The notes: generated by a model not told the origin, from the sequence alone. A stretch of DNA of 18,586 nucleotides from Candidatus Kaiserbacteria bacterium (GCA_023267775.1 JAHFMQ010000008.1:1-18586); one strand, 5' to 3'. Positions 1-6,796 are shown, counted from the first letter of the stretch. Numbers and translations are program-made.

Positions 1-1
1 A

Positions 2-493
2 GACGATGTTGCCACCTCAACATTCCCAGGTGCAGGATTAGGAGAGCTCGACAGCGCCCTTCAGTTTGCTTTCTGGGCGGATGACGGCGATAACGTCTAT
101 GAGCCTGTAGCAAGCACCACTCCTAGCGGGAATATCGAGACGCTATTTCTTAACGGATCGCTTGCTGATCTCAACAGTGCTGGACAAATTAAACTCGCTG
201 ACTCAACAGGAGGACCATTCGGAAACCAACCAATTCCTGGCAACTCAACTGTCTACATTGGCAAGATTTGGTGCGCAGGCACTCTGACCCCGACCAACCT
301 TGTTCAAGACGGTTCAGGCGTACTCCGCTCGCCGCTTACAGGCACAGGATTTACCTGCGACGGAACGCTTGTAAACAATGCGGCGCAGACTGACCGTGTT
401 CAGGGAGATATGCAGTTCTACGCAACACAAGCTCGAAATAATCCGAACTTCACTTGCGCCCAGCACTACACGCCAGTTTGGCCAACACCATAA
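2..493 (+). CDS. TasA/camelysin-like surface protein, 5' end cut by window
   Basis: An open frame runs from the window edge to a TAA at 491-493 and gives 163 residues with no start codon, so the gene begins upstream. It is clearly paralogous to the next two genes. The shared landmarks, in order, are an acidic loop FWADDGDNVYE (near residue 25), YIGKIWCAGTLTP, GFTCDGTLVNNAAQTD, and ARNNPNFTC near the end. The missing N-terminus should hold the SipW-type signal peptide. The acidic DDGDN loop resembles calcium-binding loops, but that is inference. The protein stops about 8 residues after the last conserved Cys and so lacks the extra C-terminal domains of the next paralog. It is probably exported and part of the extracellular fibre or matrix made by this cluster. 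Family assignment rests on the paralogs and on the SipW gene downstream. Confidence 0.8.
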   Translation, partial: DDVATSTFPGAGLGELDSALQFAFWADDGDNVYEPVASTTPSGNIETLFLNGSLADLNSAGQIKLADSTGGPFGNQPIPGNSTVYIGKIWCAGTLTPTNLVQDGSGVLRSPLTGTGFTCDGTLVNNAAQTDRVQGDMQFYATQARNNPNFTCAQHYTPVWPTP

Positions 494-565
494 TCTAGTT
501 CTTCTCTGGCCGTTCACAGCATCAACGCATGGTGCTGTGCGGGCTGGAAGGGGAAACCAGCATAG

Positions 566-586
566 CCTGCCTGCCGGTAGGCAAGG
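566..586. repeat. GC-rich quasi-palindrome between surface genes
   Basis: The sequence forms a stem of CCTGCCTGCC against GGTAGGCA(A)GG centred on CCGG, with one bulged A and one G-T pair. It stands out in an AT-richer gap of about 120 nt. Palindromes of the CCTGCC...GGCAGG type are, to my recollection, dispersed in many Parcubacteria genomes and often appear in short false ORFs as the peptide LPAGRQ. There is no T-run after it, so it is not an obvious intrinsic terminator. Only one copy is visible in this window. Confidence 0.6.
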
Positions 587-613
587 GTCATTATTAAATT
601 ACAAACGTATTTT

Positions 614-2062
614 ATGAATCGCATTTATACCAGTTTCGTAGTAATTCTCGCATCGGCGTCCCTCATCGCTGTCGGAAGTACAGGAGCATTCTTCTCTGAT
701 TCTGAAACGTCAACGGGAAACACATTTGCGGCGGGCGCAATTGATCTCAAAGTAGACAACGATAGTTACTACAATAAAAATAGATGTACAGAAGTTACTC
801 CTGGCATATGGCAGTGGCAGGGCAGTGCGGCATATCCTGTGCCCGGTACTCCCTGCGACACGTCGTTTCCCTTAAGCGACCTCGACAAAGGCCTCCTCTT
901 CTTCAACTTCAATGACATGAAGCCGGATGATGAGGGCGAAGATACTATTTCGCTCCATGTGCAAAACGATGCCTACGTCTGTATGGACTTGTCGCTCACG
1001 AGTAACGATGACAAGAGCTCGACCGAGCCTGAACTCGCGACACCTGACGTCGCCGAAGACATCAACAATACGTGGGACGGAGAGCTCGCGCAGAATTTAC
1101 AGTTCTTCTGGTGGGCAGACGACGGTGACAACGTCTACGAAACGGGAGAGACTGATATTTCTGGTGGCGTGAAGACACTCTATAACCTTGCCACGACTTC
1201 GCCATTTTCAGTTGCGCTTGCTGATCCTACGCACAACGTATGGACTCCAAACACTCCAGGTCCAATTCCCGCAAATACCACCAAATACATCGGCAAAGCG
1301 TGGTGCTTCGGCAATCTCTCACTCACTCCGGTAGCAGCAGGGCAGGGAGTGAATCCAAGTGTTAATCCGGGTGTGACCTGTGATGGCACCGCACTCAACA
1401 ATCTCACGCAAACTGACAAAGCGACTGTGAACGTCGCATTCCGAGCCGTGCAGGCGCGCAACAATCCGAACTTCTCCTGTGGCGGTACCGACACTCGCAC
1501 GGCGAAAATTACAGTTATTAAACAAATCGTGAACGACAACGGCGGTAACAATATCGTTGCTGACTACCAACTCTTCGTGGACAATGGCGTAGTTACTACC
1601 CCGGTCACGTCAGGTATTACAACGACGGTTACTCCAGGTTCGTATACGGTCACTGAGACAGGTGTTCCTGGGTATGTCGCATCCTTCAGTGGTGATTGTG
1701 ATAGTCTTGGGCAAATCTCTCTTGCTTCAAGCGATAATAAAACCTGCACCATCACCAACAACGATTTACCGTCAAACATCACTCTGATCAAAAACGTCAT
1801 CAATCATGGTGGCAACGCGGGACCTACTCTGTTCGGTCTCCGAGTTGACGGAGCTTTGGTTCAGAACAATACATCGACTTCGACTCTTGCAAACGTTGCA
1901 CACTCAATAAATGAAGCCGGACGCGCTGGATATCATTTCGTCGGTCCCATTACAGGAACCTCAAGCTACGGCAAACTATGTCCTGCAGCACTTGGTGGCA
2001 CTATAACGCTTGACGAAGGTGAAACGATCGTCTGTACGATCACGAACGAACAGGATATATAA
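614..2062 (+). CDS. SipW-dependent TasA/camelysin-like protein with two C-terminal beta-sandwich repeats
   Basis: This 482-residue secreted protein starts at the only sensible ATG before the signal peptide. Residues 1-25 form a basic and hydrophobic signal, followed by the SipW-cognate motif TGAFFSDSETSTGNTFAAG (23-41), typical of TasA and camelysin substrates. The body to about residue 290 shares its landmarks with the flanking paralogs: WWADDGDNVYE (about 166-176), YIGKAWCFGNLS, VTCDGTALNNLTQTD and ARNNPNFSC. After it come two related domains of about 90 residues (about 296-382 and 386-481), each starting with a TVIK/TLIK strand and ending CTITN. They look like prealbumin/Cna-B-type repeats as found in adhesins and pilins. 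No sortase motif is present. No good Shine-Dalgarno precedes the start. The likely role is an extracellular fibre subunit or adhesin processed by the SipW encoded downstream. The family call is confident, the role is inference. Confidence 0.88.
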   Translation: MNRIYTSFVVILASASLIAVGSTGAFFSDSETSTGNTFAAGAIDLKVDNDSYYNKNRCTEVTPGIWQWQGSAAYPVPGTPCDTSFPLSDLDKGLLFFNFNDMKPDDEGEDTISLHVQNDAYVCMDLSLTSNDDKSSTEPELATPDVAEDINNTWDGELAQNLQFFWWADDGDNVYETGETDISGGVKTLYNLATTSPFSVALADPTHNVWTPNTPGPIPANTTKYIGKAWCFGNLSLTPVAAGQGVNPSVNPGVTCDGTALNNLTQTDKATVNVAFRAVQARNNPNFSCGGTDTRTAKITVIKQIVNDNGGNNIVADYQLFVDNGVVTTPVTSGITTTVTPGSYTVTETGVPGYVASFSGDCDSLGQISLASSDNKTCTITNNDLPSNITLIKNVINHGGNAGPTLFGLRVDGALVQNNTSTSTLANVAHSINEAGRAGYHFVGPITGTSSYGKLCPAALGGTITLDEGETIVCTITNEQDI

Positions 2063-2087
2063 GCAGGGTCGCAGGATTACTCCATCC

Positions 2088-3065
2088 ATGAATGCAGCAC
2101 CCTCCATTCTCCAAAGAGTCGCGACACTTTCTGTGGTCGTGGCTCTTGTGGCGATGGCCGCAATGTTGGTTCCCGGAGAAACTGCCGCAACCGGTTCATT
2201 TACCTCAAAAAAACTTGACTTAAAAATCGACAGCAAGGCCTGGTACAACGGCGTAGCCGTACCATCGGCTACATGGGCGCTCAAAGATCTCACACCGGGC
2301 ACCGATAAGTTCTTCAACCTGAATGACGTGAAGCCCGGAGACTTCGGTTGTAACGTCATCAGCATCCACGCGAAAAAATCAGATGCGTACGCGTGTATCG
2401 ACTTCAAAAATCTGAAAAGTTATGAAAACGGCGTGAACGAACCCGAGTCAGCAGTCGATCCAAATGGAAACGCTTCCGGAGAACTTGCCGGTGGTACGGA
2501 GTTTTTCGGATGGATTGACGACGGTGATGGGAAATTCGAACCGCCAAGCGAAAAAGCTGTTTTCGGCACAACGACCCAAGCCGCAACCCAGGTGTTGAAC
2601 GAAAAGACCTACGTCATCGGTGACTCCAAGTACGGCGGGTCTTGCAAACAGGACAAGACAAAATACGTCGGCATATGTTGGTGCGCAGGGAATCTCACCG
2701 TGAATCCTTCAACTGGGGTTATGACCTGCGATGGCGGCGCACTTGGAAACGCGGCACAGACGGATTCGTTTAGTGTCGACGTCCTCATACGCGCGCAACC
2801 GACATCGCAGGATGCGAAGTTCGTGTGTGGCAACAAACCGCCGAAGGGTAACAATGGTGTTGGCAACGGTGAGGACCCACCGCCCCCAGGCGGCGGGAAT
2901 TCAGGGAACGACGGTCCTGGCACGGGGCCTGGGAATCCGGGTGGCCACGATACCTCGCCAGGGAAGGGCGGCAAGGACGACGATGAATGGCATCAAACAA
3001 ACGACAACGGATTTCATTTCCCATTCTCTTTTAATTGGAATCCGTTTGGCGGCAAGAAATCATGA
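2088..3065 (+). CDS. TasA-like paralog with Gly/Pro-rich tail, atypical signal region
   Basis: The start at 2088 (MNAAPS...) is preferred over an in-frame ATG at 2010 that would overlap the previous gene and put 26 charged residues before the signal; 325 residues result. Hydrophobic residues about 12-30 form a signal peptide. It is then followed directly by ATGSFTSKKLDLKID, so the usual FFSDxExSTGNxFAAG stretch of SipW substrates is missing, as if about 12 residues were deleted. The body keeps the paralog landmarks: WIDDGDGKFE (about 142-151), YVGICWCAGNLT, MTCDGGALGNAAQTD and a late KFVC. The last 75 residues are a Gly/Pro/Asn/Asp-rich linker ending in an aromatic segment FHFPFSFNWNPFGGKKS. 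Its stop overlaps the sipW start by 4 nt, so translation is probably coupled. It is a surface protein, and how it is cleaved is open. Confidence 0.82.
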   Translation: MNAAPSILQRVATLSVVVALVAMAAMLVPGETAATGSFTSKKLDLKIDSKAWYNGVAVPSATWALKDLTPGTDKFFNLNDVKPGDFGCNVISIHAKKSDAYACIDFKNLKSYENGVNEPESAVDPNGNASGELAGGTEFFGWIDDGDGKFEPPSEKAVFGTTTQAATQVLNEKTYVIGDSKYGGSCKQDKTKYVGICWCAGNLTVNPSTGVMTCDGGALGNAAQTDSFSVDVLIRAQPTSQDAKFVCGNKPPKGNNGVGNGEDPPPPGGGNSGNDGPGTGPGNPGGHDTSPGKGGKDDDEWHQTNDNGFHFPFSFNWNPFGGKKS

Positions 3066-3706
3066 AATCCATTAATTTCATTCTGAATACACTTCTTGCT
3101 ATCGTTGTCGTCGGTGTCGTAACGTTTCTCCTTGCATCGCGCTTCGGAATTTTGAATCCGCTTGAAATAAAAATTGTACGCTCTGGCTCAATGGAGCCCG
3201 CGATACATACCGGAAGCATCGTGCTCATCAAGCCGGCGACCACGTACAACGTCGGCGACGTGATCACGTTTGGGAAGGATACGCGCACGTCAGTCCCGAC
3301 AACACACCGCATTGTCTCGACACGGACTGAAAATGGCACAGCCTACTTCAACACCAAAGGCGATGCAAATGAAGACGTCGATGGGGCCGAGACGCCACTC
3401 AACAAAGTGATCGGCCAAGTCATTTTCACAGTTCCGTACGTGGGCTACATTCTTGCGTTTGCAAAAACATCGTTTGGGTTCGCGCTTCTTATCGGTATTC
3501 CTGCCGCACTTATTATCTGCTACGAAATTATCAGCATTGTTGGTGAAATAAAAGTAATTTTTGGTCGCAAACGAAAGGAGGAAGTAAAAATAGTGGAAGT
3601 TCCGAAACAGATTCTTCGTCTTAGCCGGCAGGATCGAGCACGAAGAGTTATGAAGGTCTTCAGTGTTCCTCAGTTCGACATTGGAGTGCCGGCAAAACTG
3701 GTATGA
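3062..3706 (+). CDS. sipW: SipW-type (S26B) signal peptidase I
   Basis: This membrane serine protease should remove the signal peptides of the TasA-like neighbours. The start at 3062 forms an ATGA overlap with the previous stop and gives 214 residues; an upstream ATG at 3035 would only add a non-hydrophobic extension. A membrane segment lies at about 7-25. The catalytic Ser is in SGSMEP (S43). The second box has TTHRIV with His82 where bacterial type I peptidases have Lys, so the enzyme uses the Ser-His arrangement of the ER/archaeal/SipW branch. KGDANEDVD (about 99-107) is the conserved acidic box. A second membrane segment lies at about 142-162, followed by a basic cytoplasmic tail of about 50 residues. 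Flanked by its presumed substrates and overlapping them by 4 nt on both sides, it is the functional core of the operon. Confidence 0.93.
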   Translation: MKSINFILNTLLAIVVVGVVTFLLASRFGILNPLEIKIVRSGSMEPAIHTGSIVLIKPATTYNVGDVITFGKDTRTSVPTTHRIVSTRTENGTAYFNTKGDANEDVDGAETPLNKVIGQVIFTVPYVGYILAFAKTSFGFALLIGIPAALIICYEIISIVGEIKVIFGRKRKEEVKIVEVPKQILRLSRQDRARRVMKVFSVPQFDIGVPAKLV

Positions 3707-4596
3707 AGAACGTGCGTTTCATGACGACAGTGTACGAGCGGTCGGGACCGCTCTCCGACATGTTCGTGCCGCATCAAGAAACCATTTCTCTCCCGCTAAA
3801 AAAGAAAATGTACCGCTCATCAATTGCGGTAATTGCGCTTCTGATGACTATCGCAGTTCCAGCTCTCTTCTCGGGTGGGGGAACGGGCTCATTCTTTAGT
3901 GATCAAGAGAACTCAACAGGCGATACGTTTGCTGCGGGCCCACTTGCTATTACGGTCGACGCCGTGCCTCCCGGCGCAACCCTTTTCTTAGGCCAGGCCG
4001 GCCAGACGTTTACACTCACCGTAACTCCGATTGCAAACACTCTGCCATTCCGATATAAAGTTTCCGCGGCAGCTTCTGGAAACGCTACGTTCTGTGCAGC
4101 TGTAACTGCTGTAGGCACTGCACCGCTTGCGTACAGCGGTCCTGCCGCGTCTCTCACCACAAGCGACACTAATAGTTTGACGCCATGGTCGCTTGTTCTT
4201 TCTCTCCCGAGCCCGGCGCCGGGAGTGGTCGATGGTCAGCTTTGTAATCTCGATCTTAAGTACGATGCATACCAGGAAGGAGGGGCAGTTGGTACCGAAT
4301 ATCATGACACTCAGCATGTGGTGCTACACCTCGTGGCTGATCCTCCAGTAGCACCATCTGGACCGGTGCCAACAACTACACCTGAACCTACTCCGACACC
4401 GACACCGACCCCAGAACCTACTGGCAGTGCGACTCAAGATGTTGCTCCGACTCCCACACCTACGCCCGTGTCAACAGAGGACGTAACGCTGACGCCAACG
4501 CCTACTGAAGATCCAACTCCAACACCAGACCCCGTCACCCAAGATTCTGCGCCAGTTATTCCGTCTGATCCTCCAGCCGACCTACCGCCGCAGTAA
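3703..4596 (+). CDS. camelysin/TasA-like SipW substrate with Pro/Thr-rich tail
   Basis: The start at 3703 overlaps the sipW stop (ATGA), giving 297 residues. This puts 35 residues before the apparent signal, so ATG 3808 (MYRSSIAVIALL..., 262 residues) is a real alternative start. The signal core is followed by the SipW-cognate motif TGSFFSDQENSTGDTFAAGP, matching the gene at 614. The following domain of about 150 residues is beta-rich with only two Cys and lacks the DDGDN and TCDG landmarks of the first three paralogs, so it is a more distant camelysin-like member. From about residue 220 the chain is a TPTPEP/STEDVT-type Pro/Thr repeat tail ending at the stop, with no LPXTG motif. It may be a wall-spanning linker or a glycosylated stalk. 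It is probably the last gene of the operon; the next downstream elements are an independent promoter and then a convergent gene. Confidence 0.85.
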   Translation: MKNVRFMTTVYERSGPLSDMFVPHQETISLPLKKKMYRSSIAVIALLMTIAVPALFSGGGTGSFFSDQENSTGDTFAAGPLAITVDAVPPGATLFLGQAGQTFTLTVTPIANTLPFRYKVSAAASGNATFCAAVTAVGTAPLAYSGPAASLTTSDTNSLTPWSLVLSLPSPAPGVVDGQLCNLDLKYDAYQEGGAVGTEYHDTQHVVLHLVADPPVAPSGPVPTTTPEPTPTPTPTPEPTGSATQDVAPTPTPTPVSTEDVTLTPTPTEDPTPTPDPVTQDSAPVIPSDPPADLPPQ

Positions 4597-4608
4597 TTTC
4601 GCGGCTAA

Positions 4609-4636
4609 TTGACAATATTTGATATAAGAGTATATT
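4609..4636 (+). promoter_or_regulatory. strong sigma70-type promoter
   Basis: TTGACA (4609-4614) and TATATT (4631-4636) are separated by 16 nt. The expected start is near 4643. A perfect 10-nt palindrome GAACCGGTTC (4644-4653) sits at that start and could be an operator. The promoter drives only the short unit that ends at the terminator near 4785. Confidence 0.75.
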
Positions 4637-4642
4637 CGCAAA

Positions 4643-4784
4643 AGAACCGGTTCAGCGTCAATCGCAACTCACCTTATTAGGGAGGAATCATGACCTAAAT
4701 GCACACCAAATTTTTGATGGTTTTCTAATTTTTCGACCGGGGGCCGCTCGCACTTTATGATTTACTGCGAGCGGCTCTTTTTTT
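4643..4784 (+). ncRNA. putative small transcript (sRNA or leader-peptide RNA)
   Basis: A consensus promoter lies directly upstream and a strong intrinsic terminator ends the unit, so a transcript of about 140 nt is expected. It contains a near-perfect Shine-Dalgarno GGGAGG at 4680-4685, then ATG-ACC-TAA (4690-4698), then an ATG immediately after that stop opening a 9-codon frame. No downstream gene on this strand can be controlled in cis, since xer runs convergently. CCGGT near the 5' end could pair with ACCGG (4736-4740) just before the terminator. I do not recognise a known RNA family. A deletion scar of a former gene is the main alternative. Confidence 0.5.
4699..4728 (+). CDS. micro-ORF in the small transcript, 9 codons
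   Basis: The frame encodes MHTKFLMVF and begins directly after the TAA of a two-codon frame (ATG-ACC-TAA at 4690-4698), which itself sits 4 nt after GGAGG. Ribosomes loaded on the two-codon frame could reinitiate here without moving. Nothing else supports a peptide product, and it may be part of a translation-controlled RNA or a remnant. Confidence 0.25.
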   Translation: MHTKFLMVF

Positions 4785-4785
4785 A
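4743..4785 (+). terminator. Rho-independent terminator
   Basis: A perfect 10-bp stem GCCGCTCGCA (4743-4752) and TGCGAGCGGC (4766-4775), with a 13-nt loop, is followed by a run of eight T (4777-4784). The orientation is for + strand transcripts. It ends the small transcript and any read-through from the surface operon, just before the convergent stop of xer. Confidence 0.9.
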
Positions 4786-5703
4786 TTTACGATCTTTCCC
4801 GTGGAACTTTTTATGAATTTCGCGTAGATGCGAGTCAGTGATGTGCGTGTAAATCTGAGTCGTATTGATAGAAGCATGTCCGAGGAGTTGTTGGACCGAA
4901 CGGATATCAGCGCCATTAGTTAGAAGGTCGGTGGCAAAAGCATGCCGCAGTGTATGTGGCGTCACGACGTTCGTGATGCCTGCCCGCGCGACGTACGATT
5001 TCAAATGTCGTTGAACATCGCGCGGGCCGATACGGTGTAATTTATTTGGTCTGCCGTCTACAAACAAGGCTTCCTCCATATCATTTCTTGCTTTCAGGTA
5101 CTCACGCACGGCCTGTTTGGCAGTAAGGGAGATAAAGACAACACGCACTTTCTCACCTTTACCGCGCACGGAAATCTCATCACGCGTTAAATCTATATCA
5201 GCGTTAAGCGCGCATAGTTCAGAAACACGTAGTCCAGTGGAAAACAGTAACTCAAGAATTGCATGGTCTCGTAAATAGGAGCGTGCTTTATCAGAGTCTT
5301 TTTCCGCCTCAAATGCTTCTCGAGGCGCCCTCATGAGACGCTGAAGTTCAGCGGGAGTGATGAGATCGAGCTGGCGCTCCGGAAGTTTTGCCAGCTCTAT
5401 TTTCTCAGGGGAAATGGCTGGGACGTCTCGTTTGCGAAGAAACTTCAGAAATGCGCGGAGCGCGATCATATAGTAGTTCTGGGTGCGTCGTTTCATGGCC
5501 TCGGCAGCCGTACCCGGCTGCCGGTTGAGCCAGAGACGAAATTCCCGCACATTTTGCTCGGTGATGTCTCTGACATCCTTGATTTTCATCTGTGAAAAAT
5601 ATCTGATGAGGTAATGATCGTAATTTTCAATAGTTTTCACCGCGCGACCTCGCTCGATCTCGATATATTCCAGAAATTGGCGTTTCGCAGTTTCTGCATC
5701 CAT
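4783..5703 (-). CDS. Xer-type tyrosine recombinase
   Basis: This 306-residue phage-integrase-family protein has the length and domain order of XerC/XerD. An N-terminal SAM-like core-binding domain (about 1-105) precedes the catalytic domain. All the active-site residues can be seen: Arg159 in STGLRVSEL, Lys182 in RGKGEK, His250 and Arg253 in HTLRHAFAT, His276 in LLGHASINTT and the nucleophile Tyr285 in QIYTHI. It is likely the chromosome-dimer resolvase, since genomes of this group usually carry one Xer. It stands alone, without phage genes or visible att sites, and divergently from rpsO. The start at 5703 is supported by an extended -10 box only 6 nt upstream. I cannot tell XerC from XerD and see no dif site in the window. 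Confidence 0.92.
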   Translation of the reverse strand: MDAETAKRQFLEYIEIERGRAVKTIENYDHYLIRYFSQMKIKDVRDITEQNVREFRLWLNRQPGTAAEAMKRRTQNYYMIALRAFLKFLRKRDVPAISPEKIELAKLPERQLDLITPAELQRLMRAPREAFEAEKDSDKARSYLRDHAILELLFSTGLRVSELCALNADIDLTRDEISVRGKGEKVRVVFISLTAKQAVREYLKARNDMEEALFVDGRPNKLHRIGPRDVQRHLKSYVARAGITNVVTPHTLRHAFATDLLTNGADIRSVQQLLGHASINTTQIYTHITDSHLREIHKKFHGKDRK

Positions 5704-5709
5704 GCTGAA

Positions 5710-5718
5710 ATTGTAACA
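5710..5718 (-). promoter_or_regulatory. extended -10 box for xer, leaderless arrangement
   Basis: Read on the minus strand, TGTTACAAT (a TGN extension plus TACAAT) ends 6 nt before the xer ATG. Transcription should start at or next to the A of the start codon. I see no good -35 box, as expected for an extended -10 promoter. Confidence 0.55.
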
Positions 5719-5759
5719 TCACACTGCGCACATTATTGGCGGTCATGATTACGCAAAAC

Positions 5760-5788
5760 TTGCGCAAATATGCAAGGCGTGGTAGGAT
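5760..5788 (+). promoter_or_regulatory. rpsO promoter
   Basis: TTGCGC (5760-5765) and TAGGAT (5783-5788) are 17 nt apart. The expected start lies at about 5795, 3 nt before the rpsO ATG, so the message would be nearly leaderless. The short inverted repeat CGCAA/TTGCG (5752-5764) overlaps the -35 box. Confidence 0.6.
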
Positions 5789-5797
5789 GCAAGTTCC

Positions 5798-6064
5798 ATG
5801 CTTACCACTAAGAAAAAGAACGTGGCGATTAAAAGCGCCGCTCGGCACGACACAGACACTGGTTCTCCAGATGTCCAAATTGCGCTTCTTTCTGGCCAAA
5901 TAGACGAACTTGCGAAGCATTTGAAGAAAAACCCTAAGGATTTTCATTCTCGACGCGGTCTTCTCCAAATGGTCGCTAATCGTCGTACTCATTTGCGCTA
6001 TCTTGAGACGAGTAACAAGCGCCACTACAACGCGCTTATCAAAAAGCTTGGTTTGAAGAAATAA
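5798..6064 (+). CDS. rpsO: 30S ribosomal protein S15
   Basis: The 88-residue product matches S15 in length and sequence: DTGSPDVQIALLSGQI (about 20-35) and SRRGLLQMVANRRTHLRYL (about 51-69), with a basic end LIKKLGLKK. S15 binds 16S rRNA in the central domain and seeds assembly of the platform of the small subunit. There is no Shine-Dalgarno before the ATG, and the promoter lies immediately upstream. In E. coli rpsO is followed by pnp and is autoregulated through a structured leader; here neither is present, as no leader is long enough and the next gene is a NYN nuclease about 210 nt away. Confidence 0.98.
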   Translation: MLTTKKKNVAIKSAARHDTDTGSPDVQIALLSGQIDELAKHLKKNPKDFHSRRGLLQMVANRRTHLRYLETSNKRHYNALIKKLGLKK

Positions 6065-6109
6065 CGCCGATTCAGGGCGTTTGCACGGGCGCATTTCCGT
6101 ACTTTTCAG

Positions 6110-6118
6110 TGGTATCAT
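6110..6118 (+). promoter_or_regulatory. extended -10 promoter for the NYN gene leader
   Basis: TGGTATCAT (TG-N-TATCAT) matches the box before the gene at 8221 in form. It predicts a start near 6125 and therefore a leader of about 150 nt before the ATG at 6276. No clear -35 box is seen. Confidence 0.45.
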
Positions 6119-6140
6119 GGACCAGTAGCCCCAGGTGTAG

Positions 6141-6245
6141 ACTCCCGTAGGGGAGTGGGAAGTTATATTTTTATTATTTCGTTTTCATAAGCATTTATTT
6201 TTACTTCCGAGTGAGTGAGCGAAAACAAAAGCAACTTTTGTTTTC
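6141..6245 (+). promoter_or_regulatory. structured gap with two hairpins upstream of NYN gene
   Basis: The gene-free stretch 6065-6275 holds two perfect hairpins: ACTCCC-GTAG-GGGAGT (6141-6156), and an 11-bp stem GAAAACAAAAG / CTTTTGTTTTC (6221-6231, 6235-6245) with a CAA loop. A weaker 6-bp hairpin (6063-6081) follows the rpsO stop. None has the classic terminator form, although a T-rich stretch follows the first by about 9 nt. They may act on rpsO mRNA 3' ends or on the NYN leader. Confidence 0.45.
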
Positions 6246-6275
6246 CGAACGAACGCAGGAAGCAAACCCTTATTT

Positions 6276-6791
6276 ATGGCAGTTATCAAACATCCAGCTC
6301 AACGTATCGGCGTATTCATTGATACACAAAATCTCTATCACAGTGCGAAGCATCTCTATAAAGCTCGCGTTAACTTCGGCAAAATCCTCGAGGAGGCCGT
6401 TGGTGGACGTATTCTGGTGCGCGCTATCGCGTACGTGATCTCAACAGAAAGCGGCGAAGAAAAGAATTTCTTCGAAGCGCTTACCAAGATGGGTATCGAA
6501 ACCAAGGTGAAAGACCTTCAAATCTTTGCTGACGGCGCAAAAAAGGCAGACTGGGACGTCGGTCTCGCGATCGACGCGGTTAAACTCGCGCCGAAACTTG
6601 ACACTGTTGTTCTTGTGACCGGAGATGGCGACTTTGTGCCCTTGATCCAGTATCTTGATTTGCACGAAGGATGCCAAGTGGAAGTTATTTCCTTCGGCAA
6701 ATCCTCTTCAAGCAAACTCAAAGAAGCAGCACACGCCTTTACCGACATGTGTGACGATCCTCAGAAATTTACGATCACCTCTCGCGGATAA
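6276..6791 (+). CDS. NYN-domain (LabA/DUF88-type) predicted ribonuclease
   Basis: This 171-residue single-domain protein belongs to the NYN/PIN-like nuclease fold. The acidic residues of the family are in place: Asp16 and Asn19 in VFIDTQNLYH, Asp94 and Asp100 in ADWDVGLAIDA, and Asp117 and Asp119 in VTGDGDFVPLI. These normally bind Mg2+ for RNA cleavage. The chain ends soon after the domain (LKEAAHAFTDM), without the OST-HTH/LOTUS domain seen in longer relatives. The RNA target is unknown. The start at 6276 has no nearby Shine-Dalgarno; an AGGA lies 15 nt upstream. The long leader with hairpins suggests post-transcriptional control. Confidence 0.88.
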   Translation: MAVIKHPAQRIGVFIDTQNLYHSAKHLYKARVNFGKILEEAVGGRILVRAIAYVISTESGEEKNFFEALTKMGIETKVKDLQIFADGAKKADWDVGLAIDAVKLAPKLDTVVLVTGDGDFVPLIQYLDLHEGCQVEVISFGKSSSSKLKEAAHAFTDMCDDPQKFTITSRG

Positions 6792-6796
6792 CGCAC

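Noticed and set aside
1180..1551. Minus-strand frame of 123 codons inside the second TasA-like gene
   Set aside because: It lies antisense to a well-supported gene with a conserved family pattern, and its translation has no domain or signal logic.
2010..2087. N-terminal extension of the third TasA-like protein from ATG 2010
   Set aside because: It overlaps the previous gene by 53 nt and places charged residues ahead of the signal peptide; ATG 2088 fits better.
4783..5703. Integrase of a prophage or integrative element
   Set aside because: No phage, relaxase or attachment-site repeats are near; the length and sequence fit a chromosomal Xer recombinase.
5627..6118. Minus-strand frame of 163 codons across rpsO and the xer start
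   Set aside because: It covers rpsO in antisense and overlaps the xer start; rpsO is certain and the product is unrecognisable.
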